Below are positions 33,337 to 40,204 of a stretch of DNA of 51,921 nucleotides, in pieces (the first letter of the stretch is position 1; each line of letters opens with the position of its first letter). Source of the DNA: Duganella levis (GTDB lineage Bacteria > Pseudomonadota > Gammaproteobacteria > Burkholderiales > Burkholderiaceae_D); assembly GCF_009857605.1 (NCBI RefSeq), contig NZ_WWCT01000033.1, forward strand, positions 1 to 51,921, written 5' to 3'. Below the pieces are notes generated by a model. The model ran no database searches. It saw nothing but the letters and a program-made list of their open reading frames with translations, and had not been told where the DNA came from. Both the position numbers and the translations under genes were made by a program.

Positions 33337-33611
33337 TATCGCTTCCACGAGGTCGATGCCGGACAGCCAATGCTGAGCGCACCATTGCTCTTCCCGGACG
33401 GCGACGTAACCGGCCCCGTCATCCAGCACTTGGTCTGTCCCTTGATCGTCTCGGTGTAATAGACAATCCCGTCCGGGCTTTCGTAATAGCCACGCCAGTC
33501 GTTCGGATTGGCGCCGACGTAGCCGCGCTCCATCGCCTGCGACAGATGGCCGTAGCGGCTGTCCGGCTTCCCTTCCGGCACGGCCGGCGTCTTGCCCCGG
33601 ATCTCCTTATC
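32740..33611. repeat. Direct repeat copy B: comEC 3' end plus small convergent gene
   Basis: Matches 28909-29780 without gaps. Unlike copy A, the small gene here is complete, and DNA beyond it runs on into ordinary chromosomal genes. Copy B is therefore probably the original chromosomal end, and copy A the one that arrived or was rebuilt. Confidence 0.88.
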
Positions 33612-33689
33612 GATCTGCGGCAGACTTTTCTTGGCCGCGTCGATGTCCAGCACCGCCAGCAACGCCAGGATGGCTTGAATTTTCTTCAT
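33333..33689 (-). CDS. Small exported protein of unknown family (118 residues)
   Basis: Convergent with the comEC remnant, overlapping its stop codon. The first ~18 residues (MKKIQAILALLAVLDIDA) are a basic-hydrophobic leader that could be a signal peptide. The mature part is short and polar, with RYGHLSQAMERGYVGANPND, then a DGIVYYTETIKGQTKCWMTG segment with one Cys, and GALSIGCP with a second. The two cysteines may form a disulphide if the protein is periplasmic. The strand pattern of YYTETIKGQTKCW is seen in small envelope proteins, but no function can be named. Copy A of this gene is broken, so this is the one likely to work. Confidence 0.7.
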   Translation of the reverse strand: MKKIQAILALLAVLDIDAAKKSLPQIDKEIRGKTPAVPEGKPDSRYGHLSQAMERGYVGANPNDWRGYYESPDGIVYYTETIKGQTKCWMTGPVTSPSGKSNGALSIGCPASTSWKRY

Positions 33690-33801
33690 ATCAAAATAAT
33701 ATTAACAGAAGATTCACTTGTGGCAAATTAGAGCGTTTCCCCCAGTCTCCGATCGGAGTCCACATTACAATGAAGTAAAAACAACCATACGGAGACCGCT
33801 T

Positions 33802-34638
33802 GTGAGCAAGCCCAAGCTGCATTTCGCCCATGCCAATAGTTATCCGGCGGGCGTGTACCGACAATACTTCGCGCTACTGTCCCAGCATTTCGACATCCAG
33901 TCGCTCGACATGCATGCACACAATCCGCAGTACCCCGTCACCGACGGCTGGCCGCGCCTGGTCGACGAATACATCCACGAACTGACCACCCGCTACAACG
34001 AACCGGTGATCCTGGTCGGCCATTCGCTGGGTGGCATGCTGAGCATGATGGTGGCGCACAAGCGCCCTGACCTGGTGCGCTGCGTGGTAATGCTGGATGC
34101 GCCGGTGGTCGGCGGCTGGCGCGCCTTCGCCTGGCACGTGATCAAGCGGCTGGGCCGCGCTTACACGATGCCGCCCGCCAAGTTCTCCATCCGCCGGCGC
34201 AATGTCTGGCCGGATGTTGGCGCCGCGTACCAGCACTTCGCCGCCAAGGACTTGTTTGCCGCCTGGGCGCCCGGCGTGCTGGCCGACTATATGGACAGCG
34301 GCCTCAAGCCGCACGAGGAGGGCGTGCAACTCCGATTCACGCGCGAGAACGAAACCGCCGTCTACGCCACGCTGCCGCACCACCTGCCGCAGTTGCTGCG
34401 CAAGGGCTATCCGGTGCCGATCGGCTTCATCGGCGGCGACAACTCCTGGGAGACCAGCCAGTCCGGCCACCAGCACACCAAGGCGCTGGTCGGCAGTCAT
34501 TTCCGCATCCTGCCTGGTGGCCACCTGTTCCCGATGGAGAACCCGGCTGCGGCCGCCGAGGCCACCAGGGAAATGATCGACGACCTGTTGTCTGGGCAAC
34601 CTGGTAAAAAAGTTCTTAAAAAGGCGGCGTTAGCGTAA
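33802..34638 (+). CDS. Alpha/beta-hydrolase
   Basis: A 278-residue alpha/beta-hydrolase-fold enzyme. The nucleophile elbow is GHSLGG with S75, the oxyanion segment is FAHANSYPAGVYR, and the catalytic His is H241 in GGHLFPMENP. The start is GTG at 33802, 7-8 bp after CGGAGA; the frame is open upstream to 33718, but that part lacks a ribosome binding site and is unlike the family. The HANSYPAGVY opening is typical of a proteobacterial hydrolase group of unknown substrate, perhaps short acyl esters. It ends 38 bp before dcd. Confidence 0.85.
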   Translation: MSKPKLHFAHANSYPAGVYRQYFALLSQHFDIQSLDMHAHNPQYPVTDGWPRLVDEYIHELTTRYNEPVILVGHSLGGMLSMMVAHKRPDLVRCVVMLDAPVVGGWRAFAWHVIKRLGRAYTMPPAKFSIRRRNVWPDVGAAYQHFAAKDLFAAWAPGVLADYMDSGLKPHEEGVQLRFTRENETAVYATLPHHLPQLLRKGYPVPIGFIGGDNSWETSQSGHQHTKALVGSHFRILPGGHLFPMENPAAAAEATREMIDDLLSGQPGKKVLKKAALA

Positions 34639-34676
34639 AATCTCGGGCATTGTAAAACTTGAAGGATGGCATTGCG

Positions 34677-35243
34677 ATGACGATTAAAAGCGATAAATGG
34701 ATACGCCGGATGGCGGAAGAACACGGCATGATCGAACCGTTCTTCCCGGATCAGGTACGCCAGGAAGAAGGCCGCAAGGTAATTTCGTACGGCACCTCGT
34801 CGTACGGCTACGACATTCGCTGCGCCGATGAATTCAAGATCTTCACCAACATCAACAGCACCATCGTCGATCCGAAGAACTTCGATTCCAATTCCTTCGT
34901 CGACGTGAAAAGCGACGTCTGCATCATCCCGCCGAATTCGTTCGCGCTGGCCCGCACCATGGAATACTTCCGCATTCCACGCAGCGTTCTGACCGTGTGC
35001 CTGGGCAAATCGACCTACGCCCGTTGCGGCATCATCGTCAACGTGACGCCGTTCGAGCCGGAATGGGAAGGTTATGTGACGCTGGAGTTCTCCAACACCA
35101 CGCCGCTGCCGGCCAAGATCTACGCCGGCGAAGGCTGCGCGCAGGTGCTGTTCTTTGAGAGCGACGAAGTCTGCGACGTGTCCTACAAGGACCGCAACGG
35201 CAAGTACCAGGGCCAGCGTGGCGTGACCCTGCCAAAAGCATAA
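34677..35243 (+). CDS. dcd: dCTP deaminase
   Basis: A 188-residue homotrimeric enzyme that turns dCTP into dUTP for dTMP synthesis. It has the full family pattern: MTIKSDKWIRRMAEEHGMI, SYGTSSYGYDIRCADEF, the catalytic region GKSTYARCGIIVNVTPFEPEWEG (E in the last block) and the C-terminal KYQGQRGVTLPKA that closes over nucleotide. Length is exactly as expected. ATG at 34677 follows GAAGGATGG. With thyA and folA elsewhere in this window, three thymidylate-pathway genes lie within 17 kb but in separate units. Confidence 0.97.
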   Translation: MTIKSDKWIRRMAEEHGMIEPFFPDQVRQEEGRKVISYGTSSYGYDIRCADEFKIFTNINSTIVDPKNFDSNSFVDVKSDVCIIPPNSFALARTMEYFRIPRSVLTVCLGKSTYARCGIIVNVTPFEPEWEGYVTLEFSNTTPLPAKIYAGEGCAQVLFFESDEVCDVSYKDRNGKYQGQRGVTLPKA

Positions 35244-35248
35244 AGATA

Positions 35249-35272
35249 ACGCGGGCCGAGGCCCGCGTTTTT
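35249..35272. terminator. Terminator between convergent dcd and sensor-kinase genes
   Basis: ACGCGGGC (35249-35256) pairs with GCCCGCGT (35261-35268) around a CGAG loop, followed by a T run (35268-35272). It ends dcd. The kinase stop codon lies just beyond, so the stem may also serve the opposite strand less efficiently, without a long T run there. Confidence 0.8.
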
Positions 35273-36923
35273 ATTTCTTCACCGGCAAAACCATCTCGAC
35301 GCACAGGCCGCCGCCAACGCGATTGCTGGCTTTGATGCTGCCGCCGTGCGCCTGGATCACATGCTGGGCGATTGCCAGTCCCAGACCATGGCCTTCGGTG
35401 CTGGCGTTACTGGAGCGGAAGAAGGGCTGGAAGATGGTGTCCAGATCGGCCGGCGACACGCCCGGTCCGCGATCCAGTACCCGTATCACCAGCTGGCGCG
35501 TGTCGGCCAGCGCGCGCACCTGCAATTGCACCTCGCCGCCGTCCGGGCTGTGCTTGATGGCGTTGCGTACCACGTTTTCGATGGCGCGGCCCAGCAGGTC
35601 GGGCTGGCCCATGACCTGCACGTCCGCTTCGCCGTCCTGCACCACGCTGCGCTGCTGGCTGGCCGCTTCGTAGCGGGCGTCGTCGGCGATCTGGTCGAGC
35701 AGGTCGGCCATGCTGATTTCTTCCTGCGACGCCTTGATGGCACCGGCTTCCAGACGTGCCAGGGTCAGCAGTTCGCCGACCAGCTTGTCCATGCGCACGC
35801 TTTCGCGTTCGATGCGCTCCATCGACGCGCTCAATTTCTCCGGCTGCTGGTGCGCCAGGCCAATCGCGGCCTGCAGGCGCGCCAGCGGCGAACGCAGTTC
35901 ATGCGAGACGTCGTGCAGCAGGCGGGTCTGGCCGTCCATCAGGCTGCGCAAGCGCGCCGTCATGCGGTCGAAGTCGCGGCCCAGATCGTTGAGTTCGTTG
36001 CCGCTCTTGCCGCCGTTTGCGTTGGCGAAGCGCGGCGACAGGTCGCCGTTGGCGGCGGCGTCAAACGCTTGCCGCAAGGCGCGGATCGGGCGCGAGAAGT
36101 ACCACGCCAGCAGTACCGAGAACAGCAGGCTGGCCAGGATGGCGGCGGCAATCGGCACCCAGGGGCCGAGCGGCTGGAAGCGTGGACCCCATTGACGGTC
36201 GCCGCCCATGTCGCCCTGCATGCCGGGGCCGGGGCCGCCGAAGCCTGGCTGGCCGTCGCCCGGCATGGGGCCGCGGCTACGGCCATCGCCAGCCTGGGCG
36301 CCGTCCAACGCCGGCATGGTGCCGGTTGGGCCGGGTGCGCCGGCAGGGCGGTTAACGTCACCGGCGCCGCCAAAGCCCGGCGGCGGACGGTTGCCACGGT
36401 CTTCAAAACGGTCGCGGCCATCGCCGCCTTGCAGCACCGAGGCCGCTTTCATGGCCATTTGCGCGCCGCCGCCCAGACCGGCCAGCAGCGGACGGTTGTC
36501 GCTTTCCATGCCACGCAGGCGTTCGCCGGATGGCAGGAACAGCATGTAGCGCTTGCCGTCGTCGCCGGTCACCTGGCGCACCACGCGGCGCTTGCCATCT
36601 TCCTTCAGGCGCACGCGGGTTTCCTGCAAGGTCTTGGGATTGACGATGCGGCCCAGCAGCTCGTGTTCCTGCTCGTCCACCGCGTAGACGCGATGGCGGT
36701 CCATGTTTTCCAGCATCCGCTGCAGCGCCTTGACGCCGCCGAATTCCAGCGTGGCGGCGGCCGAGTTGATGGCCATCTCGGCCGGCGGGCTGGTGTCGAG
36801 GTTGACCAGCGGGCTGGTCTGTTGATTGCGGCTCTTCAGCCAGATGGCGCCGCCAATGCCGACCGTGGCGGCAAACTGCGCCAGCAAGATGCACAGGAAG
36901 AATTTCCAGAACAAACGACCCAA
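35271..36923 (-). CDS. CpxA-like sensor histidine kinase with Gly/Pro-rich periplasmic loop
   Basis: A 550-residue membrane kinase. A first helix (~5-30, FFLCILLAQFAATVGIGGAIW) and a second (~255-280, WVPIAAAILASLLFSVLLAWYF) bracket a periplasmic region whose second half is a long Gly/Pro/Asp-rich stretch. Then follow HAMP (RPIRALRQAFDAAANGDLSPR), DHp with H341 in HDVSHELRSPLARL and an HATPase domain (NAIKHS, DRGPGV, GHGLGLAI). The start is a TTG at 36923, six bases after AAGGAG located in the last codons of the regulator gene; translation is therefore coupled to it. The regulator-kinase order and divergent CpxP-like gene make this a Cpx-type envelope-stress pair. Confidence 0.88.
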   Translation of the reverse strand: MGRLFWKFFLCILLAQFAATVGIGGAIWLKSRNQQTSPLVNLDTSPPAEMAINSAAATLEFGGVKALQRMLENMDRHRVYAVDEQEHELLGRIVNPKTLQETRVRLKEDGKRRVVRQVTGDDGKRYMLFLPSGERLRGMESDNRPLLAGLGGGAQMAMKAASVLQGGDGRDRFEDRGNRPPPGFGGAGDVNRPAGAPGPTGTMPALDGAQAGDGRSRGPMPGDGQPGFGGPGPGMQGDMGGDRQWGPRFQPLGPWVPIAAAILASLLFSVLLAWYFSRPIRALRQAFDAAANGDLSPRFANANGGKSGNELNDLGRDFDRMTARLRSLMDGQTRLLHDVSHELRSPLARLQAAIGLAHQQPEKLSASMERIERESVRMDKLVGELLTLARLEAGAIKASQEEISMADLLDQIADDARYEAASQQRSVVQDGEADVQVMGQPDLLGRAIENVVRNAIKHSPDGGEVQLQVRALADTRQLVIRVLDRGPGVSPADLDTIFQPFFRSSNASTEGHGLGLAIAQHVIQAHGGSIKASNRVGGGLCVEMVLPVKK

Positions 36924-36926
36924 GGC

Positions 36927-37619
36927 TTACTCCTTGATCAGCTGGTAGCCGAGTCTGTAGACGGTTTGCAGGCAGGAGCGGCCGTCGGCGATGGTGCCGA
37001 GCTTGTGGCGCAGCGAACTCAGGTGGACGTCGATGTTGCGGTCGAAGCGCGCCAGCGGACGGCCCAGGCCTTGCTCGGACAGGGTGTTCTTGCTGACTGG
37101 GCGGCCGGCGTTACGCGCCAGCACTTCCAGCAGATTGAATTCGGTGCTGGTCAGTTCCAGCTTGTCGCCGGCCCAGGTGGCGCGGCGCTGTTCCGGCCAC
37201 ATGATCAGCTGGCCGACCGAGATGGCGGTCTGCTGGCTGTTGTCGGCCGGCGCGCTTTGGGCGCGGCGCAGGATGGCGCGGATGCGGGCGGTCAGCTCAC
37301 GCGGCGTGCACGGCTTGGCCACGTAGTCGTCGGCGCCCAGTTCCAGGCCGACGATGCGGTCGGTGTCGTCGCCGCGGCCGGTCAGCATCAGGATCGGCAG
37401 CTGGCTGTTGGTGCGGATGCGGCGCAGGGTTTCCAGGCCGTTCATGCGCGGCATCATCACATCGAGGATGGCGATCGAATACAGGCCGGTAAAGGCTTCG
37501 GCCGTGCCGGCCTCGCCGTCGTGGACGGCTTTGACATCGAAGCCTTCCTGTTCCAGGTATTCCTTAAACATGCCCACCAGTTCGATGTCGTCGTCTATCA
37601 GCAGTACTTTGCTCTTCAT
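36927..37619 (-). CDS. CpxR-like OmpR-family response regulator
   Basis: A 230-residue transcription factor. The receiver domain (~1-115) has the acidic pocket in LLIDDD, phospho-acceptor D53 (ILDVMMPRMNG) and K in VAKPCTP. The C-terminal winged helix (~130-228) has LTSTEFNLLEVLARNAGRPVSK, RNIDVHLSSLRHKLG and TVYRLGYQL, typical of CpxR. The ATG at 37619 (MKSKVLLIDDD) gives the usual CpxR length; frames open further upstream would add ~16 unusual residues. It shares a 200-bp divergent region with the CpxP-like gene, which holds two CpxR-type boxes, so it probably regulates both itself and that target. Confidence 0.9.
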   Translation of the reverse strand: MKSKVLLIDDDIELVGMFKEYLEQEGFDVKAVHDGEAGTAEAFTGLYSIAILDVMMPRMNGLETLRRIRTNSQLPILMLTGRGDDTDRIVGLELGADDYVAKPCTPRELTARIRAILRRAQSAPADNSQQTAISVGQLIMWPEQRRATWAGDKLELTSTEFNLLEVLARNAGRPVSKNTLSEQGLGRPLARFDRNIDVHLSSLRHKLGTIADGRSCLQTVYRLGYQLIKE

Positions 37620-37684
37620 TGCCGCGCTTTTCTTTAGATACAGATCGTCAATCATAACAGCCCCCATGCGGCTTCCGGCGCGGT

Positions 37685-37699
37685 TTTACCCCGATTTAC
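37685..37699. promoter_or_regulatory. CpxR-type binding box 1
   Basis: TTTAC-CCCGA-TTTAC, a perfect tandem pair five bases apart. Its complement is GTAAA-N5-GTAAA, the known E. coli CpxR recognition pattern. It lies 66 bp before the regulator start. Confidence 0.7.
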
Positions 37700-37739
37700 A
37701 ACGTATTGCCTGATGGGAATTGGATGTCAGATCATCATC

Positions 37740-37754
37740 TTTACGCAGATTTAC
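37740..37754. promoter_or_regulatory. CpxR-type binding box 2
   Basis: TTTAC-GCAGA-TTTAC, a second perfect pair in the same orientation, 55 bp from box 1 and 70 bp before the CpxP-like gene. Placement suits activation of that gene. Confidence 0.7.
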
Positions 37755-37823
37755 GTTGCCCTAACGCCACTTAACGGTGCCGGCCCAGAAAATGATGGCT
37801 CACTACCAATCAAGGATCAGGGC

Positions 37824-38432
37824 ATGAAAACATCAAAACAAAATGGTCGCAACATTCTGCTGGCCGCCATCCTGGCGCTGCCGCTGTTGACGATGGGGGG
37901 CGCCGCCCGCGCCGACGAGACGACTAACGACCAGCCGCCACCGATGGCGCAAGGCGATCATGGCCCGCGTGGCCCGGAAGGCGATGACCGTGGTCCAGGT
38001 GGTCCAGGCGGCCCGGATGGCCAAGGCCCGCGTGGCGGCCCAGAGCGTGGCGGTCCGGATGGCGGCCCTGACCACGGTCCCAGCTTCGGCCCAGGCTTTG
38101 GTCCCGGCCCTGGCCGTCCGCCATTCTTCCACGGCCTGGAACTGAGCGAAGCGCAGGAAGACAAGGTCTTCACCATCCTGCACGCCGAAACCCCGTATCT
38201 GCGCGAACAAGGCAAAGCCGCCGCCAGGGCCCGTGAAGCGCTGCATGCGCTGGCCAGCGCCGACAAGTATGACGACGCCAAAGCCGCCGCCCTGGCCAAG
38301 GAAGCCGCCACCGCTGAAGCCAACATTGCCTTGCAGCGCGTGCGGACGCAACAGAAATTGCTGGCCGTGCTGACGCCGGAACAGCGCAAGAAGCAAGCGG
38401 ACGACAAACCGCGCCATCCGCAGCGCGATTAA
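37824..38432 (+). CDS. CpxP/Spy-like periplasmic protein with collagen-like Gly/Pro segment
   Basis: A 202-residue exported protein. The signal peptide spans ~1-30 (LLTMGGAARADE). Residues ~40-100 are almost wholly Gly, Pro, Asp, Arg and Gln with a Gly every two or three residues (GPRGPEGDDRGPGGPGGP). The C-terminal ~100 residues are helical with the two LTxxQ-type motifs of the CpxP/Spy family: LSEAQ (107-111) and LTPEQ near 190. CpxP restrains the CpxA sensor and Spy is a periplasmic chaperone. Location opposite a CpxRA-like pair and behind two CpxR boxes supports a feedback role. The ATG at 37824 follows AAGGATCAGGG; the open frame upstream runs through the promoter and is not used. The low-complexity insert is unusual for the family. 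Confidence 0.87.
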   Translation: MKTSKQNGRNILLAAILALPLLTMGGAARADETTNDQPPPMAQGDHGPRGPEGDDRGPGGPGGPDGQGPRGGPERGGPDGGPDHGPSFGPGFGPGPGRPPFFHGLELSEAQEDKVFTILHAETPYLREQGKAAARAREALHALASADKYDDAKAAALAKEAATAEANIALQRVRTQQKLLAVLTPEQRKKQADDKPRHPQRD

Positions 38433-38489
38433 CGTTTTTTGCAAAGCAGTGCCCGTAATGACCTCTAAACCAAATAAGCGGAGAATCGT

Positions 38490-39230
38490 ATGTCAATCAG
38501 CGCCCTGAGTTCCACCAGCGCCGCCAGCGCGCTCAGTTTCCTGAGCCGTCTGAGCAGCACCAACAGCGTCAGCAGCAGCAACACCACCGATAGCACCCAA
38601 GGCGTGCGTCCGCCGCCACCGCCACCGGATGGCGGCGGCGACTTCGCCAACGCCATCGCCGAAGCGCTGAAGTCGATCGGTATCACCGACACCTCGTCGA
38701 GCAGCAGCTCCAGTTCCAGCAGCGACACCTCGACCGCGTCGACCACCACCGATAGCACGGACAGCACCACCACCGATGCCACCGACGTGGCGGCGGCGCT
38801 GGGCAGCTTCCTGCAAAGCCTGATGGGTGCGCTGCACGCGCAAAACAGCAGCAACGACACGCCGCCGCCGTACAACGAGCAGTCGGCTGGTGGCCAGGGT
38901 GGCCCGGGCAAGCTGGATTCCGATCTGCAAAGCCTGATTGCCAAGCTGAGCTCGGGCACCACCGACAGCAGCACCAGCACGGATAGCACCGGCAGCAGCG
39001 ATGCGGTCGATCAACTGGAAAGCTCGTTCGCCAACCTGCTGGACAAACTGGGCGTTAGCACCAGCACCAGCACCAGCGCCGACAGCACGGCCAGCACCGA
39101 TAGCACCGACAGCAGCACCAGCACCGCCAGCAGCGACGCCACCAGCAAGCTGGAAGCCTTCCTGCAAGCCCTGTCGACCAAGGTCGGCAATCACGGCAGC
39201 AGCGGCAACCTGGTCAACACCACGGTCTGA
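38490..39230 (+). CDS. Ser/Thr/Asp-rich protein with five short helical beads
   Basis: A 246-residue protein with no signal peptide and no known domain. Low-complexity linkers made of Ser, Thr and Asp, and one PPPPPP run (~41-46), alternate with five amphipathic segments: DFANAIAEALKSIGI, DVAAALGSFLQSLMGALHAQ, LDSDLQSLIAKLS, AVDQLESSFANLLDKLGV and ATSKLEAFLQALSTKVG. The beads share an xxhxxFLQxL-like pattern, so they may be repeats of one ancestral helix. The ATG has a CGGAGAATC site, 57 bp behind the CpxP-like gene, so it may share that promoter. The repetitive AGC/ACC codons give the same strand bias as the neighbours, so this looks like a real but fast-evolving gene. Function unknown. Confidence 0.65.
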   Translation: MSISALSSTSAASALSFLSRLSSTNSVSSSNTTDSTQGVRPPPPPPDGGGDFANAIAEALKSIGITDTSSSSSSSSSSDTSTASTTTDSTDSTTTDATDVAAALGSFLQSLMGALHAQNSSNDTPPPYNEQSAGGQGGPGKLDSDLQSLIAKLSSGTTDSSTSTDSTGSSDAVDQLESSFANLLDKLGVSTSTSTSADSTASTDSTDSSTSTASSDATSKLEAFLQALSTKVGNHGSSGNLVNTTV

Positions 39231-39301
39231 CGCACTAAAAGTTGCATCCGTCGCCACGCCTTGCGCGTCGCGGCGGCTTTCTCACCCAAGCAGGAGCAGG
39301 T

Positions 39302-40204
39302 ATGGATATCCACGACGAAATGCACGAACACAGCCTGGCCGAAGATCTGGTCGCAATGCTCAACCTGAACAGCGACCGTCGCCAGACGTTGCGCTGGCTG
39401 CTGGCTGGCGCCTCGACGCTGCCAATGATGGGTTGCGGTGGCGGTTCCGACAGCGCCAGCGGAACCACCAGCACCACCTCGGCCGCGACCACTACGCCGC
39501 CGACTACGACCACCACGACTACCACCACGACGACCACCACCACGCCGACCGTCGGCTCGTGCTCGGTCATCCCGGAGGAGACCGGCGGCCCGTATCCAGC
39601 CGACGGCACCAACAGCACCAGCGCCGGCGTGGTCAACGTACTGAATCAATCGGGCGTGGTGCGCAGCGACATTCGCAGCAGCTTCGGCAGCGCCAGCGGC
39701 ACGGCGGCCGGCGTGTCGCTGACCATCAAACTTCAGTTCGTCAACGCCAACAACAACTGCGCGGCCCTGTCCGGCGCTGCTGTCTACCTGTGGCATTGCG
39801 ACCGCGACGGCAACTACTCGCTGTACTCCAGCGGCGTCACCACCCAGAACTATCTGCGCGGCGTGCAGGAGACCGACAGCAGCGGCAACATCACCTTTAC
39901 CACCATTTATCCAGGCTGCTACTCGGGCCGCGTGCCGCACGTTCACTTCGAGGTGTACCCGTCGCTGGCCAAGGCCACCACCGCGTCGAGCCGCATCAAG
40001 ACGTCGCAATTCACCTTCCCGGTGGCGACCAGCAACGATGTGTACGCCACCACCGGCTACAGCGCCAGCGTGCGCAACCTGGCCGCGATCAGTTTTGCCA
40101 CCGACAATGTCTTCAGCGACGGTTACGCGCTGCAGATGGCCACCATCACCGGCAACGCCACCGATGGCTATGTCGCGACGTTGACGGTGGCGGTTTCCGC
40201 CTGA
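39302..40204 (+). CDS. Intradiol ring-cleavage dioxygenase-like exported lipoprotein
   Basis: A 300-residue protein of the intradiol dioxygenase fold. Residues 26-45 look like a Tat-lipoprotein leader (RRQTLRWLLAGAS... MMGC, Cys 45). A linker with 14 consecutive Thr follows. The catalytic domain has EETGGPYPADG, VYLWHCDRDGNYSLYS, YLRGVQETDSSG and TIYPGCYSGRVPHVHFEVY, which supply the two Tyr and the H-x-H iron ligands of protocatechuate/catechol 1,2-dioxygenases. Exported members exist widely, but their substrates are mostly unknown; an aromatic or phenolic outside the cell is possible. The ATG at 39302 follows GCAGGAGCAGG. Its stop codon abuts the stop of the convergent DUF1501 gene. Confidence 0.85.
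   Translation: MDIHDEMHEHSLAEDLVAMLNLNSDRRQTLRWLLAGASTLPMMGCGGGSDSASGTTSTTSAATTTPPTTTTTTTTTTTTTTPTVGSCSVIPEETGGPYPADGTNSTSAGVVNVLNQSGVVRSDIRSSFGSASGTAAGVSLTIKLQFVNANNNCAALSGAAVYLWHCDRDGNYSLYSSGVTTQNYLRGVQETDSSGNITFTTIYPGCYSGRVPHVHFEVYPSLAKATTASSRIKTSQFTFPVATSNDVYATTGYSASVRNLAAISFATDNVFSDGYALQMATITGNATDGYVATLTVAVSA

Noticed and set aside
39480..39546. ACC/ACG/ACT-rich tract encoding poly-Thr considered as a phase-variable microsatellite
   Set aside because: Codons are mixed, so there is no uniform short repeat likely to slip, and unit changes would stay in frame.
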